From Singulisphaera sp. GP187 (lineage in GTDB: Bacteria > Planctomycetota > Phycisphaerae > Phycisphaerales > SM1A02): 10,990 nucleotides of DNA. A program made the position numbers and the translations under genes. This document shows positions 1 to 8,300 of this stretch, one piece after another. The notes under the pieces are model-generated. The model saw only the letters and a program-made list of their open reading frames with translations. It searched no databases and had not been told where the DNA came from. The stretch covers positions 1 to 10,990 of the forward strand of contig CAMDEL010000034.1 of assembly GCA_945896765.1 (NCBI GenBank), written 5' to 3'. How positions within the stretch are numbered: position 1 is the first letter of the stretch; each line of letters starts with the position of its first letter.

Positions 1-162
1 GGCGATGTCGTGAAGCAATATGGTTTCGACGGCATTCCTGCAACCGTCATCATTGGTATGGATGGAAAAGTTGTGAATGTCCATACAGGATTTGATCCAA
101 AGAGCGATTTGGTAGGCGACTTGAAAGCCGAGATTCTCAAGGCAATCGGTACAAAAGGCTGA
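1..162 (+). CDS. Thioredoxin/TlpA-like redox protein, 3' end only
   Basis: This is the last 53 codons of a gene that begins before the window and stops with TGA at 160-162. The visible part reads like the C-terminal half of a thioredoxin fold. A tyrosine-glycine-phenylalanine stretch leads into IPATVII, where the proline fits the conserved cis-proline next to the active site. A strand-turn with DGKVVN and a terminal helix follow, as in TlpA/ResA-type thiol-disulfide proteins. The CxxC active site and any signal peptide lie outside the window, so localisation and direction of redox activity cannot be judged. The stop is only 38 bases before the polA start, with no terminator between them, so read-through into polA is likely. 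The fold call is fairly secure; the subfamily is not. Confidence 0.7.
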   Translation, partial: GDVVKQYGFDGIPATVIIGMDGKVVNVHTGFDPKSDLVGDLKAEILKAIGTKG

Positions 163-200
163 TCCAGTTTCTGATTTATTTTCATTGAAAAGTTCTGCGC

Positions 201-3134
201 GTGTCCGACAACAATGACATTTTCTATGTTGTTGATGGGCACGCGCAGTTTTTTCGTGCCTATTACGCAATCCGCGGTGGAATGACCAGTCCGACAACGA
301 ACGAGCCGACGCACATGGTCTATGGCTTCGTTGGGATGATGATGCGTCTTCTTCGTGAACAGCGACCGACATCGCTTGCGTTGGTGATCGACGCAGCGGG
401 GGATCAGCGGACTTTTCGTTCACAGATTTATGCTCAGTACAAGGCAAATCGAACACCGCCGCCGCTTGATTTTCATGGGCAAGTGCAAAGGTGTCTTGAA
501 TTCACCAAACTTCTTGGGGTTCCAGTCTTTGCAATAGAGCAAGTCGAAGCAGATGATGTCATCGCAACAATCGCACGGCGAGTGCAACGCGAAAAGTCTT
601 CGATGCGAATGCGAATTGTTTCTCGCGATAAGGATCTTTCACAACTTGTTGATGCGCAGACAACGCTCTTTGATCCTCAAACTGGAATTGATCTTGGACC
701 AGAGCAACTCTTCGAAACCAAAGGCGTTCGCGCCGATCAAGTCGCAGACATGCTCGCCCTTATGGGAGATACTTCTGACAACATCCCCGGAGTTGCTGGA
801 ATCGGTCCCAAGACTGCTGCTCAATTGATCACAACATATGGTTCGATCGACGGTCTCTTGGCGAATCTCGATGCGCTGACTCCCAAGCGGCGTGATGCGA
901 TTGTCGCCGCACAAAGCACGTTGGCACTTGCACGACAACTTGTCGCGTTGAAGGAAGATTGCCAGATCGATTTCTCTTATGACGCAGCGCGCCTGGACTT
1001 GAATCGTGCGAACGTTCCTGCAATCTTGACTCTGCTTGGTGTACTTGGATTCGGTCGCTTGCGAGGCGAAGTGGAAACTTTGCTGACCGGTAAGTCCGTC
1101 ATTCCTGCGGTTGATACTCGCAATCCAGCGCAAACAACGCCGCGTGCAATCACGCCTGCCCCAAAGGTTGCACGCCGCACATCTGCTGATGACGCCTGTG
1201 ACGCTCCGCTCTTTGCAGCACTCATTGATGCTGAGCAATCAATAACGACTGATGGAGCAGCGATTGCACTCTCGCATCCAGTTCATAGCGCGGAGTACTC
1301 ACTTGCTCGAACTGCCGATGAAATTCAAGCCGTGATTGCAGATGCGCGTGCAGCGTCAGCGACAGGAATGCGGATTGCGTTCGACACTGAAACAGATTCT
1401 CTCAACAAGGTTATCGCTCGACTTTGTGGGGTGAGTCTTTCTTGGCGCAAGGGTCAGGGCGTTTACATCCCAACCCGTTCGCCAGATCCTTCGTCGCATT
1501 GTTCGACGACCGAGGCACTCGATCTTCTTCGATCTTTATTCGAAGACGCGACCGTTGGCAAAGTAGCGCACAATGCAAAGTTTGACATTCAAGTTCTACG
1601 GCGTCACGGTGTCGTCGTGCGTGGTCTTGTAGGCGATTCCATGGTTGCGTCGTATGTTGTCGACGCAACGCGCATGAGTCATTCGCTTGATTCTCTTGCA
1701 CAATCTCAGATTGATTACACGTGCGTTCCAATCAAGGATCTGATTGGCAGCGGTGATTTTCAGCGAACATTCGATCAAGTTCCGATCGCTCTTGCTGCGC
1801 CATATGCATCGGAAGATGCGGATATCGCTTTGCGTCTCGATCAAATCTTGACCGATCGAATTGATGCGGATGGACTTGGTGCTTTGTACCGAAACATCGA
1901 AGTGCCATTGATCGATGTTCTTGCAGAATTAGAATTCAACGGCATTCTTGTCGATGCACCTGAGTTGGAAAAGCAGTGCCTGAGACTTTCCGCCACGACC
2001 GAGGAATTTCGCAATTCGATCATCGCGCTTGCTCCTCATGCGTTCAATCCAGATAGCCCAAAACAACTCGCGGCTGTTCTCTTTAATGCGCCGACTGCGC
2101 AACCCCCTGGATTAGGGCTAAAGGCATCTAAGAAAGTGCAAGGCGGACCGAGTACGGGAATTGAAGTTCTCGAAAGATTGGCGGGGGATCCAACGGTCGA
2201 AAGCGAATTGCCAACTCAGATGATCGAATATCGACGACTGAAAAAGTTGGTGGGGACATATCTTGAGGCATTGCGTCATGCCATCGAACCTGCAACGGGG
2301 CGGATTCATGCATCATTCCATCAAACGGGCACGGCGACTGGACGATTGTCGTCAAGCGATCCCAATATGCAGAACATCCCCATTCGCACGCAGGTTGGCC
2401 GCGATATTCGCCGTGCTTTTGTTGCTCCGCCTCAGTATGAACTGCTTGCGTGCGACTATTCACAGATCGAACTTCGTGTCCTGGCGCATTTGGCAAATGA
2501 TCCTGCGATGATCGCCGCTTTCCAAGCCGGCATCGACATCCACACTGCAGTCGCAGCGGAAGTCAACGGTATCGATCCTTCACAAGTGACCGATCAACAG
2601 CGCAGCGGTGCGAAGATGGTCAACTTTGGAATCATCTATGGGATCACACCTTGGGGACTGGCGCGTCGACTCGGTGCTGGAACAACTCCTTCGCGTGCAC
2701 GCGAGATCATCGATGGATATCGACAACGGTTTTCACGCATCGACGCATTTCTCATTCAGTGCGTGGAAGAAGCCAAGAGCCAGGGCTTTGTGACAACACT
2801 GTATGGTCGTCGCAGAGCTGTACCGCAAGTGCATTCTCCCAATGCTGGCGAGCGTTCTCTTGGCGAGCGAATGGCGATCAACACCGTTGTCCAAGGGACC
2901 GCCGCCGATCTGATCAAGATCGCAATGGTCAATATCCACAAAGAGTTGTCATCTGCATTTCCAAATGTGCGAATGTTGCTGCAAATTCACGATGAACTTC
3001 TCTTCGAAGTTCCCGCAATAGACTTGAGTGCAGCGCAGCCATGGATCGTAAAACACATGGAATCTTCTGCGAATTTGCGGGTTCCGCTGCGTGTTGAATC
3101 ATCGCACGGCGTGAATTGGTTCGATGCGAGTTGA
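201..3134 (+). CDS. polA: DNA polymerase I, with 5'-3' and 3'-5' exonuclease domains
   Basis: This 977-residue protein is a complete three-domain DNA polymerase I, which removes RNA primers and fills gaps in replication and repair. Residues 1 to about 300 are the FEN-like 5' nuclease, with metal ligands in VVDGH (D12), EADD (E116, D118, D119), SRDKD (D143, D145) and GDTSD (D190, D193), followed by the helix-hairpin-helix GVAGIGPKTA. Residues about 380-560 are the proofreading exonuclease, with Exo I D395/E397 (DTETD), Exo II N458/D462 and Exo III Y535/D539 all present, so proofreading should be active. The polymerase domain has motif A with D752 (CDYSQIELR), motif B with R801, K805, F809 and Y813 (KMVNFGIIYG), and motif C QIHDE with D931/E932. 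Phe809 in the O helix matches E. coli F762. The protein is about 50 residues longer than E. coli Pol I, mainly through a Pro/Ala/Thr-rich linker near 300-380. GTG at 201 is the only plausible start because an in-frame TGA lies at 186-188. No clear Shine-Dalgarno site precedes it. Confidence 0.97.
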   Translation: MSDNNDIFYVVDGHAQFFRAYYAIRGGMTSPTTNEPTHMVYGFVGMMMRLLREQRPTSLALVIDAAGDQRTFRSQIYAQYKANRTPPPLDFHGQVQRCLEFTKLLGVPVFAIEQVEADDVIATIARRVQREKSSMRMRIVSRDKDLSQLVDAQTTLFDPQTGIDLGPEQLFETKGVRADQVADMLALMGDTSDNIPGVAGIGPKTAAQLITTYGSIDGLLANLDALTPKRRDAIVAAQSTLALARQLVALKEDCQIDFSYDAARLDLNRANVPAILTLLGVLGFGRLRGEVETLLTGKSVIPAVDTRNPAQTTPRAITPAPKVARRTSADDACDAPLFAALIDAEQSITTDGAAIALSHPVHSAEYSLARTADEIQAVIADARAASATGMRIAFDTETDSLNKVIARLCGVSLSWRKGQGVYIPTRSPDPSSHCSTTEALDLLRSLFEDATVGKVAHNAKFDIQVLRRHGVVVRGLVGDSMVASYVVDATRMSHSLDSLAQSQIDYTCVPIKDLIGSGDFQRTFDQVPIALAAPYASEDADIALRLDQILTDRIDADGLGALYRNIEVPLIDVLAELEFNGILVDAPELEKQCLRLSATTEEFRNSIIALAPHAFNPDSPKQLAAVLFNAPTAQPPGLGLKASKKVQGGPSTGIEVLERLAGDPTVESELPTQMIEYRRLKKLVGTYLEALRHAIEPATGRIHASFHQTGTATGRLSSSDPNMQNIPIRTQVGRDIRRAFVAPPQYELLACDYSQIELRVLAHLANDPAMIAAFQAGIDIHTAVAAEVNGIDPSQVTDQQRSGAKMVNFGIIYGITPWGLARRLGAGTTPSRAREIIDGYRQRFSRIDAFLIQCVEEAKSQGFVTTLYGRRRAVPQVHSPNAGERSLGERMAINTVVQGTAADLIKIAMVNIHKELSSAFPNVRMLLQIHDELLFEVPAIDLSAAQPWIVKHMESSANLRVPLRVESSHGVNWFDAS

Positions 3135-3185
3135 GCAGAAACCGAGCAAGAATCATTGGAGATATGACCATAGATATCACTGCGG

Positions 3186-3213
3186 TTGACGAACATCGGC
3201 GCTGCGATACCAT
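3186..3213 (+). promoter_or_regulatory. Possible sigma70-type promoter for tRNA-Asp
   Basis: TTGACG at 3186-3191 matches the -35 consensus at 5 of 6 positions. After 16 bases comes TACCAT at 3208-3213, which matches the -10 consensus at 4 of 6. A start near 3220 would give a leader of about 30 bases before the mature tRNA-Asp. The 117 bases between polA and the tRNA hold no gene and no T-tailed hairpin, so the tRNA could equally be expressed by read-through from polA. Confidence 0.3.
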
Positions 3214-3251
3214 GACCTATTCGGAATCGTTTGACGGTTTCGGAGTTACTT

Positions 3252-3325
3252 GGGGCGGTAGCTCAATTGGTTAGAGTACCGGCTTGTCACGCCGGTGGTT
3301 GCGGGTTCGATTCCCGTCCGCCTCG
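3252..3325 (+). tRNA. tRNA-Asp (anticodon GTC)
   Basis: A 74-base cloverleaf can be folded by eye. The acceptor GGGGCGG at 3252-3258 pairs with CCGCCTC at 3318-3324, including one G-U pair. The anticodon stem CCGGC/GCCGG encloses the loop TTGTCAC with anticodon GTC, and the T arm GCGGG/CCCGT carries the TTCGATT loop. The discriminator base is G73, as expected for aspartate. The 3' CCA is not encoded, so it must be added after transcription. A strong terminator starts within ten bases of the 3' end. Confidence 0.96.
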
Positions 3326-3333
3326 TTTCATAA

Positions 3334-3367
3334 ACCTCCGCGCGGCTTCGCATGCGGAGGTTTTTTT
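3334..3367 (+). terminator. Rho-independent terminator after tRNA-Asp
   Basis: ACCTCCGC at 3334-3341 pairs perfectly with GCGGAGGT at 3354-3361, and an inner GCG/CGC stem (3342-3344 with 3349-3351) closes a GCTT loop. Seven T residues follow at 3361-3367. It ends plus-strand transcripts from tRNA-Asp and possibly polA. On the minus strand the hairpin is followed only by a short TTTA, so it would be a weak terminator for the convergent redoxin gene. Confidence 0.9.
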
Positions 3368-3386
3368 ATTTCCTCGCTTCAGTCTG

Positions 3387-3959
3387 TCAAGATTTTGAGT
3401 GACTTTGCGCACGCCATTTAATATTGCATCCAATCGAAGGACGTTGAAAAGCAGCGGGAACTCGACCATCAAGAATCGCGTCTAGTGCCGCTCGCAAATC
3501 TGCGCCGTTTACCGGTGTTTCACTTTTTGGTCGGCTGTCGTCGAGTTGACCGCGATACACCAATTGATGTCCCGCATCGAAGAGGAAAAAATCTGGAGTG
3601 CATGCTGCGTCGAATGCTCGCGCAACTTCTTGTGTCGCATCGTGCAAGTATGGGAAAGTCCATCCTTGTTTCTTCGCCATTTCAATCATATTGCTTGGTG
3701 AATCACTGGGATATGTCTCTGCGTCGTTCGAGCAGATTCCTACGACTGCGATTCCACGAGAGAGATATTCGCATCCCAGTTTCGCCAATTCGTTTTGCAT
3801 GTGAACGACGTATGGGCAGTGATTGCAGATGAACATCACCAACAGTGGTTTGCCAGTGAAGTCGGTATTGCGAAAAGTCTTGCCAGTGATTGTGTCAATC
3901 AATGCGAATGAAGGACATGAAGTTCCAAGTGGAATCATGGTGGATGGGGTGACTGCCAT
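3387..3959 (-). CDS. Peroxiredoxin-like thioredoxin-fold protein (PRX-like1 type)
   Basis: This 190-residue protein has a thioredoxin fold of the AhpC/TSA-related group known as PRX-like1. After a short N-terminal segment (IPLGTSCPSF) comes the strand LLVMFIC and the active site CNHCPYV, with C45 and C48 in place of the WCGPC of thioredoxins. TPDFFLFD around P122 supplies the cis-proline. The C-terminal PSIGCNIKW (174-182, with C178) is a signature of this group. There is no signal peptide, so it should be cytoplasmic. The family is presumed to act in thiol redox or peroxide chemistry, but its substrate is not established. The start is well supported: the complement of CTCCT at 3967-3971 gives an AGGAG site seven bases before ATG, the only clear Shine-Dalgarno in the window. 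The gene is divergent from the zinc-ribbon gene, with 67 bases between them. Confidence 0.88.
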   Translation of the reverse strand: MAVTPSTMIPLGTSCPSFALIDTITGKTFRNTDFTGKPLLVMFICNHCPYVVHMQNELAKLGCEYLSRGIAVVGICSNDAETYPSDSPSNMIEMAKKQGWTFPYLHDATQEVARAFDAACTPDFFLFDAGHQLVYRGQLDDSRPKSETPVNGADLRAALDAILDGRVPAAFQRPSIGCNIKWRAQSHSKS

Positions 3960-4026
3960 TGTGCGACTCCTAAAGAAACAGTTTGAGCGCCAAACACGAA
4001 GTACGACGATGATGGCATACTAATCA

Positions 4027-4302
4027 ATGATGCCACAGAGATCAGCAGATGATGATCGCGATGAAGACCCAACAGACGAAGATATCGAAAGATTTTCTGC
4101 GCCTGTTGTTGGTCGTTGCCCAGAGTGCGGCCACAATGTCATCGAAGACGCAGATATCTGCCCCAAGTGTCACTCATTTTTATGGGATGGGCCTCAAACG
4201 AAGAAGAAGTCGAAAATGCGAAGCCTGCGCGGAATCTTTATCTTGCTGACGATTGTTCTGATTCTCACGCTGAGCGGACTGATGGCGGTACTACTTCGCT
4301 GA
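4027..4302 (+). CDS. Small zinc-ribbon protein with C-terminal membrane anchor
   Basis: This 91-residue protein is not a family I can name. Residues 5-22 are very acidic (DDDRDEDPTDED). Residues 31-48 hold two zinc knuckles, CPEC (C31, C34) and CPKC (C45, C48), separated by ten residues, as in small zinc ribbons. A basic patch KKKSKMRSLR (59-68) leads into one hydrophobic helix at about 69-90, ending at the stop. The layout suggests a tail-anchored protein with its zinc ribbon in the cytoplasm. An in-frame TAA at 4021-4023 fixes the start at the ATG ATG pair, 4027 or 4030. There is no visible Shine-Dalgarno site. The last 38 bases overlap the end of the convergent membrane-protein gene. Codon use, the paired CxxC motifs and the tail helix make it likely real; its function is unknown. 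Confidence 0.75.
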   Translation: MMPQRSADDDRDEDPTDEDIERFSAPVVGRCPECGHNVIEDADICPKCHSFLWDGPQTKKKSKMRSLRGIFILLTIVLILTLSGLMAVLLR

Positions 4303-5176
4303 TGCGTTGATTTTCAAACGCTGGGATTTCAACCGCACTTGAAAATTGAATCAGAACTGCGACCGGCGGAGATTTGCCAGCTGAAAGTTGCAGCAAACTC
4401 ATTGCAACTGAATGCACAAGATTTTCGATATGACCGCGGGCCATTCTCTCTGCAGCAAGCATGCATTCTGGTCGTTTGGCGATTTCGAGTGCACGTGGTT
4501 TCAGTTGGCTTTTCGCTTTCGCAGTGAGAGCGTCTTTCCCAGACCACGGATTGATCGTTTGAATTCCGCTACCCAGTGAAAGTGTTTCAATGCCAGCTTC
4601 GTTGATTGCAATGAACTCTTCATCGACCTGTGGAGATGGCATTTGGCAATAGACAGCAATTCCACGTTCGCCGGTTCCTTGATCCACAGTGAAGCTCCAG
4701 CGAAAATTTTCAATAGTGAGTTTTTCGAGTGGGATGAAATACTGAACACCAACCTCACGCGCAGATGCTTGCCCGAGCACCGTTCCCACTGCGGATGTTT
4801 CGACGATCTGCGCCAAGACATCAACGCGCAGCGATCCCACAACAAGCTTCCCATGATCATCAAAGCGGCGGATTCCTGCCAAAATCGCTGTGCGAATCTC
4901 GACCTTGGGTTTGAGAATTCCACCAAGCCAATCGAAAACCCCACGAACTGCGTCGCTTCCAGCTTGAAGCAGAGTGGCCGGAAGACGAAAGACTTCACGG
5001 ACAATGTGTGCAAGCCCCAAGACCGCCGCACTCAATACAACGACTGCAGCGATCACTAATAATGAGAGCGTCGGTTGACCTTGTTGAAATAAAAGGACTG
5101 CGACGACCAAGAGAAGGATGAAAGCGATGGCTCCAACGACCACAGGAGCACCGAATTTCCTCGGTAAATTGTTCAA
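4265..5176 (-). CDS. Two-helix membrane protein, DUF4230-like, function unknown
   Basis: The protein has 303 residues. Two hydrophobic segments at about 9-30 and 36-58 are joined by a short turn (QQGQPT), so it should be an inner-membrane hairpin with the large domain on the cytoplasmic side. The soluble part contains a beta-rich region (about 95-205) and then a charged helical region (about 215-270) with many Ala, Lys and Arg. This order, including an MPSPQVDE stretch before the helices, resembles DUF4230 proteins. That resemblance comes from memory and is not proven. The start is TTG at 5174-5176, with a G-rich GGGGGG about 10-15 bases upstream as a poor ribosome site; later starts would cut into the first helix. 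The gene lies 28 bases downstream of tRNA-Lys on the same strand, so both may be read from one transcript. Its last 38 bases overlap the zinc-ribbon gene. Confidence 0.72.
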   Translation of the reverse strand: MNNLPRKFGAPVVVGAIAFILLLVVAVLLFQQGQPTLSLLVIAAVVVLSAAVLGLAHIVREVFRLPATLLQAGSDAVRGVFDWLGGILKPKVEIRTAILAGIRRFDDHGKLVVGSLRVDVLAQIVETSAVGTVLGQASAREVGVQYFIPLEKLTIENFRWSFTVDQGTGERGIAVYCQMPSPQVDEEFIAINEAGIETLSLGSGIQTINPWSGKDALTAKAKSQLKPRALEIAKRPECMLAAERMARGHIENLVHSVAMSLLQLSAGKSPPVAVLIQFSSAVEIPAFENQRISEVVPPSVRSA

Positions 5177-5204
5177 AATCGCAAAGCCCCCCGGAAAGAA
5201 AAAA

Positions 5205-5277
<73 letters not shown>

Positions 5278-5292
5278 GCGATACGGGCAGGA

Positions 5293-5321
5293 AGTATAGC
5301 GGTCTTGTGAATCTTTGGTCA
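5293..5321 (-). promoter_or_regulatory. Possible promoter for tRNA-Lys
   Basis: On the minus strand TATACT (complement of 5293-5298) matches a -10 box at 5 of 6 positions, and a start about 9 bases before the mature tRNA would fit well. The -35 at 17-base spacing, TGACCA (complement of 5316-5321), is weak and overlaps the secA stop codon. Read-through from secA is an equally good source of this tRNA. Confidence 0.3.
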
Positions 5322-8300
5322 TTTCTTCCCGCAGCACTGTTTGTATTTTTTACCAGATCCGCAAGGACAGTTCTCATTTCGCCCAACAGCCATCGGACCA
5401 CCGATCGGCACAACCACTTTCGGCGCTCGATTCATAGACGTTCCAGATGCAGCAACTGCTGCAGCGGTCCGACCTGCTGGAGCACCTGCTTGCTCGGCGA
5501 TTGCGATGTCTCGCTCTTGTGCTTGAGTTGGAACGACCGATGCAATTTGAGCGCTCGCGGTTGGTTCTGCGATCTTTTCTGCAGTCTGATCGATTTCCGT
5601 TTCGTTGGTGACAACAGGAGGTGTCGGAGGACGCATCGCTTGTGGCGACAATTTTCCCTTGAATACCAAGTCGGTCACTCGTTCGCGCACATTTGACAAC
5701 ATCTCGCCAAACAGTCTGGAAGATTCCTTCTTGAATTCAATCCGCGGATCTTTTTGACTGAAAGAACGGAAGGAAATCGAATCGCGCATCTGATCCATAC
5801 TGTGCAAGTGATCTTTCCACGCTTGATCAAGAATCTGGAGCAGCACAAAGCGTTCGAATTGTTCGAGTTCTTCTCGAAGCAAACGCATGAGCCTTTGTCG
5901 CAGGAAACTTTCTGGGTCGCTCTTGACTTCAGCGCGTTCCGAATCGGTCATGCGAATAAAAACGTTCTGGACCAACCAGCCATCGACTGCATCCGTCATG
6001 AGTTCTGCGTTTTCAGCAGCCGCGGGTGTTGCTGTCCGCAGTGCGGAAAGAATTCTCGTCACACGATCGTTGATGCGATTGGAATCCCATGTTTGCGCTT
6101 CCACCAACAAGATTCGCCGAAGTTCAGCGGGATCTGCAGACGGAAGTGCTTGTGGAGTCCAGTTCAATTCGAAGCGACCCCGTGCCCAACCACAAAATTG
6201 AGTCAGCGATGCTTCGGGAAAAGCTTGGATATTGATATTCACGAATTCAATGGCAAAGTCGATCGGATACTCCAACTCTCGTTTGCGATATGCCTCTCGA
6301 ACAGCCTCTTGCAATCGTCGCGTTGCTTCGATTGGCTCGCGCATGGCGCCCATCATTTGCGCATCAAGCGGTGAACCGATCATTCGCTCAGCCCAGTGCA
6401 TCAGATCTTTCACGCCATAACCAGGCAAGAGATATGGTTCGAGCGGACTGAGATCGATCGTTGCAAACTTTGCATTTGATGCCGCCTCGAGGCGTTGAAC
6501 AACTCCAAGTCGTCCTTCTGTCTCGATGATCTCATCTGTGATTACGACGCCATACGTATTGAGCGCCCATTCAATCACTCCATCACGATCCCATTCGGAA
6601 GGATCAGAATCCTCGGGGATGTATTCACCAATGGTGACATTGATCTGCGATGCGGCCTCTTCAGGTGCATCGGTCAAGATAGTTTTCATCACCTGATCAC
6701 GGTCTTTGTTCTTGAAACGTTCGGCATCGATCATGACTCCAAATGCCTCCCAGACCCACTGCGAGATCGCGCCAGGAATATGCATTGGTGAGAGATACGT
6801 TGCAACTGCATCTGCAACCGCTTCGTCAAGAAACTTCAAGACAACATCTTTGATGGCTCGACCTTCGAGAATCGGCTGACGACGTCCATAGAAGTTTCGG
6901 CGCTGAACTTCCATCGGTTCGTCATAATCCAGGATGCTCTTGCGCATTTGAAAGTTTCGTTCTTCAACTTTGCGTTGAGCCTTCTCGACTGCACGAGAGA
7001 GCATTGGCGCTTCGATCGCATCACCTTCTTTCATTCCCATTCGACTGAGCACGTTGAGTGTTGTTCGTCCTGCGAACATCTTCATCAAATCATCATCAAG
7101 CGCGAGATAGAAACGCGTTTGTCCCTCGTCACCTTGCCGACCAGAACGGCCTCGAAGTTGATTGTCAATTCGGCGACTCTCGTGTCTTTCCGTTCCAACA
7201 ATATGCAGTCCGCCGAGTTCGTCGACGGTTGGGAAGAATTTCAATCGATGAATGCTCCAGCCTGCCTGATCGAGTTCAGATTCCAACGCTGCATTCGACA
7301 TCGTTTGGATCTTCTTTGGTGGCAGATCACGCGCTTCAGTGACCCAGTATTGCAATAATTTTCGTCGCACTTCTTCGGCACTCATCGCTTCGATTTCCTT
7401 CGCGGACAACCCCATGGATCGACTGGCGATGTGACGATGAATAAGAAGCAAACATGCTTCTTCGCCAGCCGCAGCATCTGCTTCGCGTGGCGCGATATCT
7501 CGGCGCTTCCAATGTTCAATCAATGCTGCAGGTTGCAGCGGAGTCAACTTAATATCCGTACCGCGTCCCGCCATGTTGGTGGCAATCATCACCGCTCCGA
7601 GTTGACCTGCCCCGATGATGATCTCCGCCTCGCGTTCGTGTTGCTTTGCATTGAGAACTTCGTGACGAATACCATGCCTTTCTGTCAGCATGCGACTGAG
7701 CATTTCGCTTTTTTCCACACTGGTCGTTCCAACAAGCACGGGTGCTCCCGTGTCATGAATGCGCTTAATCTCATCCACGATTCGTTCCCATTTATCTTTC
7801 TGCGACAAGAAGACAAGGTCTTGTCGATCGATACGAACGATCGGAACATTGGTTGGAATCGATACAACAGATAATCCATAGATTTCATGGAATTCTGTCG
7901 CTTCAGTATCTGCGGTTCCGGTCATTCCGGAGAGACGCTTATAGAGTTTGAAATAATTCTGAATTGTGATGGTTGCCATCGTCTGCGTCTCTTCTTTGAT
8001 ACGCACACCTTCCTTCGCTTCGACAGCTTGATGCAAACCGTCTGACCATTGTCGTCCAACCATTTTTCGGCCGGTGTTCTGATCAACAATCACAACTCCC
8101 AATTGACCATCCTCGTCAGCTGCCACGACATAATCACGGTCGAGTTGATAGACCGTATGCGCTCGCACAGACTGTTCGAGAAGGTGGGGCATGTCCATAT
8201 TTTCGCCGACATAAAACGAACCAATCTTCGCTTCTTTCTGTGCTTCTTCCACACCTTCATGTGTCAATGTTGCACGCTTCTTGTCCATTTCAAGTTCGTA

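Noticed and set aside
639..1238. Minus-strand frame of 199 codons inside polA
   Set aside because: It is antisense to the conserved nuclease domain of polA and has a Cys/Arg-rich, unprotein-like translation.
3165..3182. Inverted repeat GATAT/ATATC after polA, considered as the polA terminator
   Set aside because: It is a five-pair AT-rich stem with an eight-base loop and no T run after it, too weak to call.
3231..3251. TTGACG at 3231-3236 as a -35 box for tRNA-Asp
   Set aside because: At normal spacing its -10 box would fall inside the mature tRNA.
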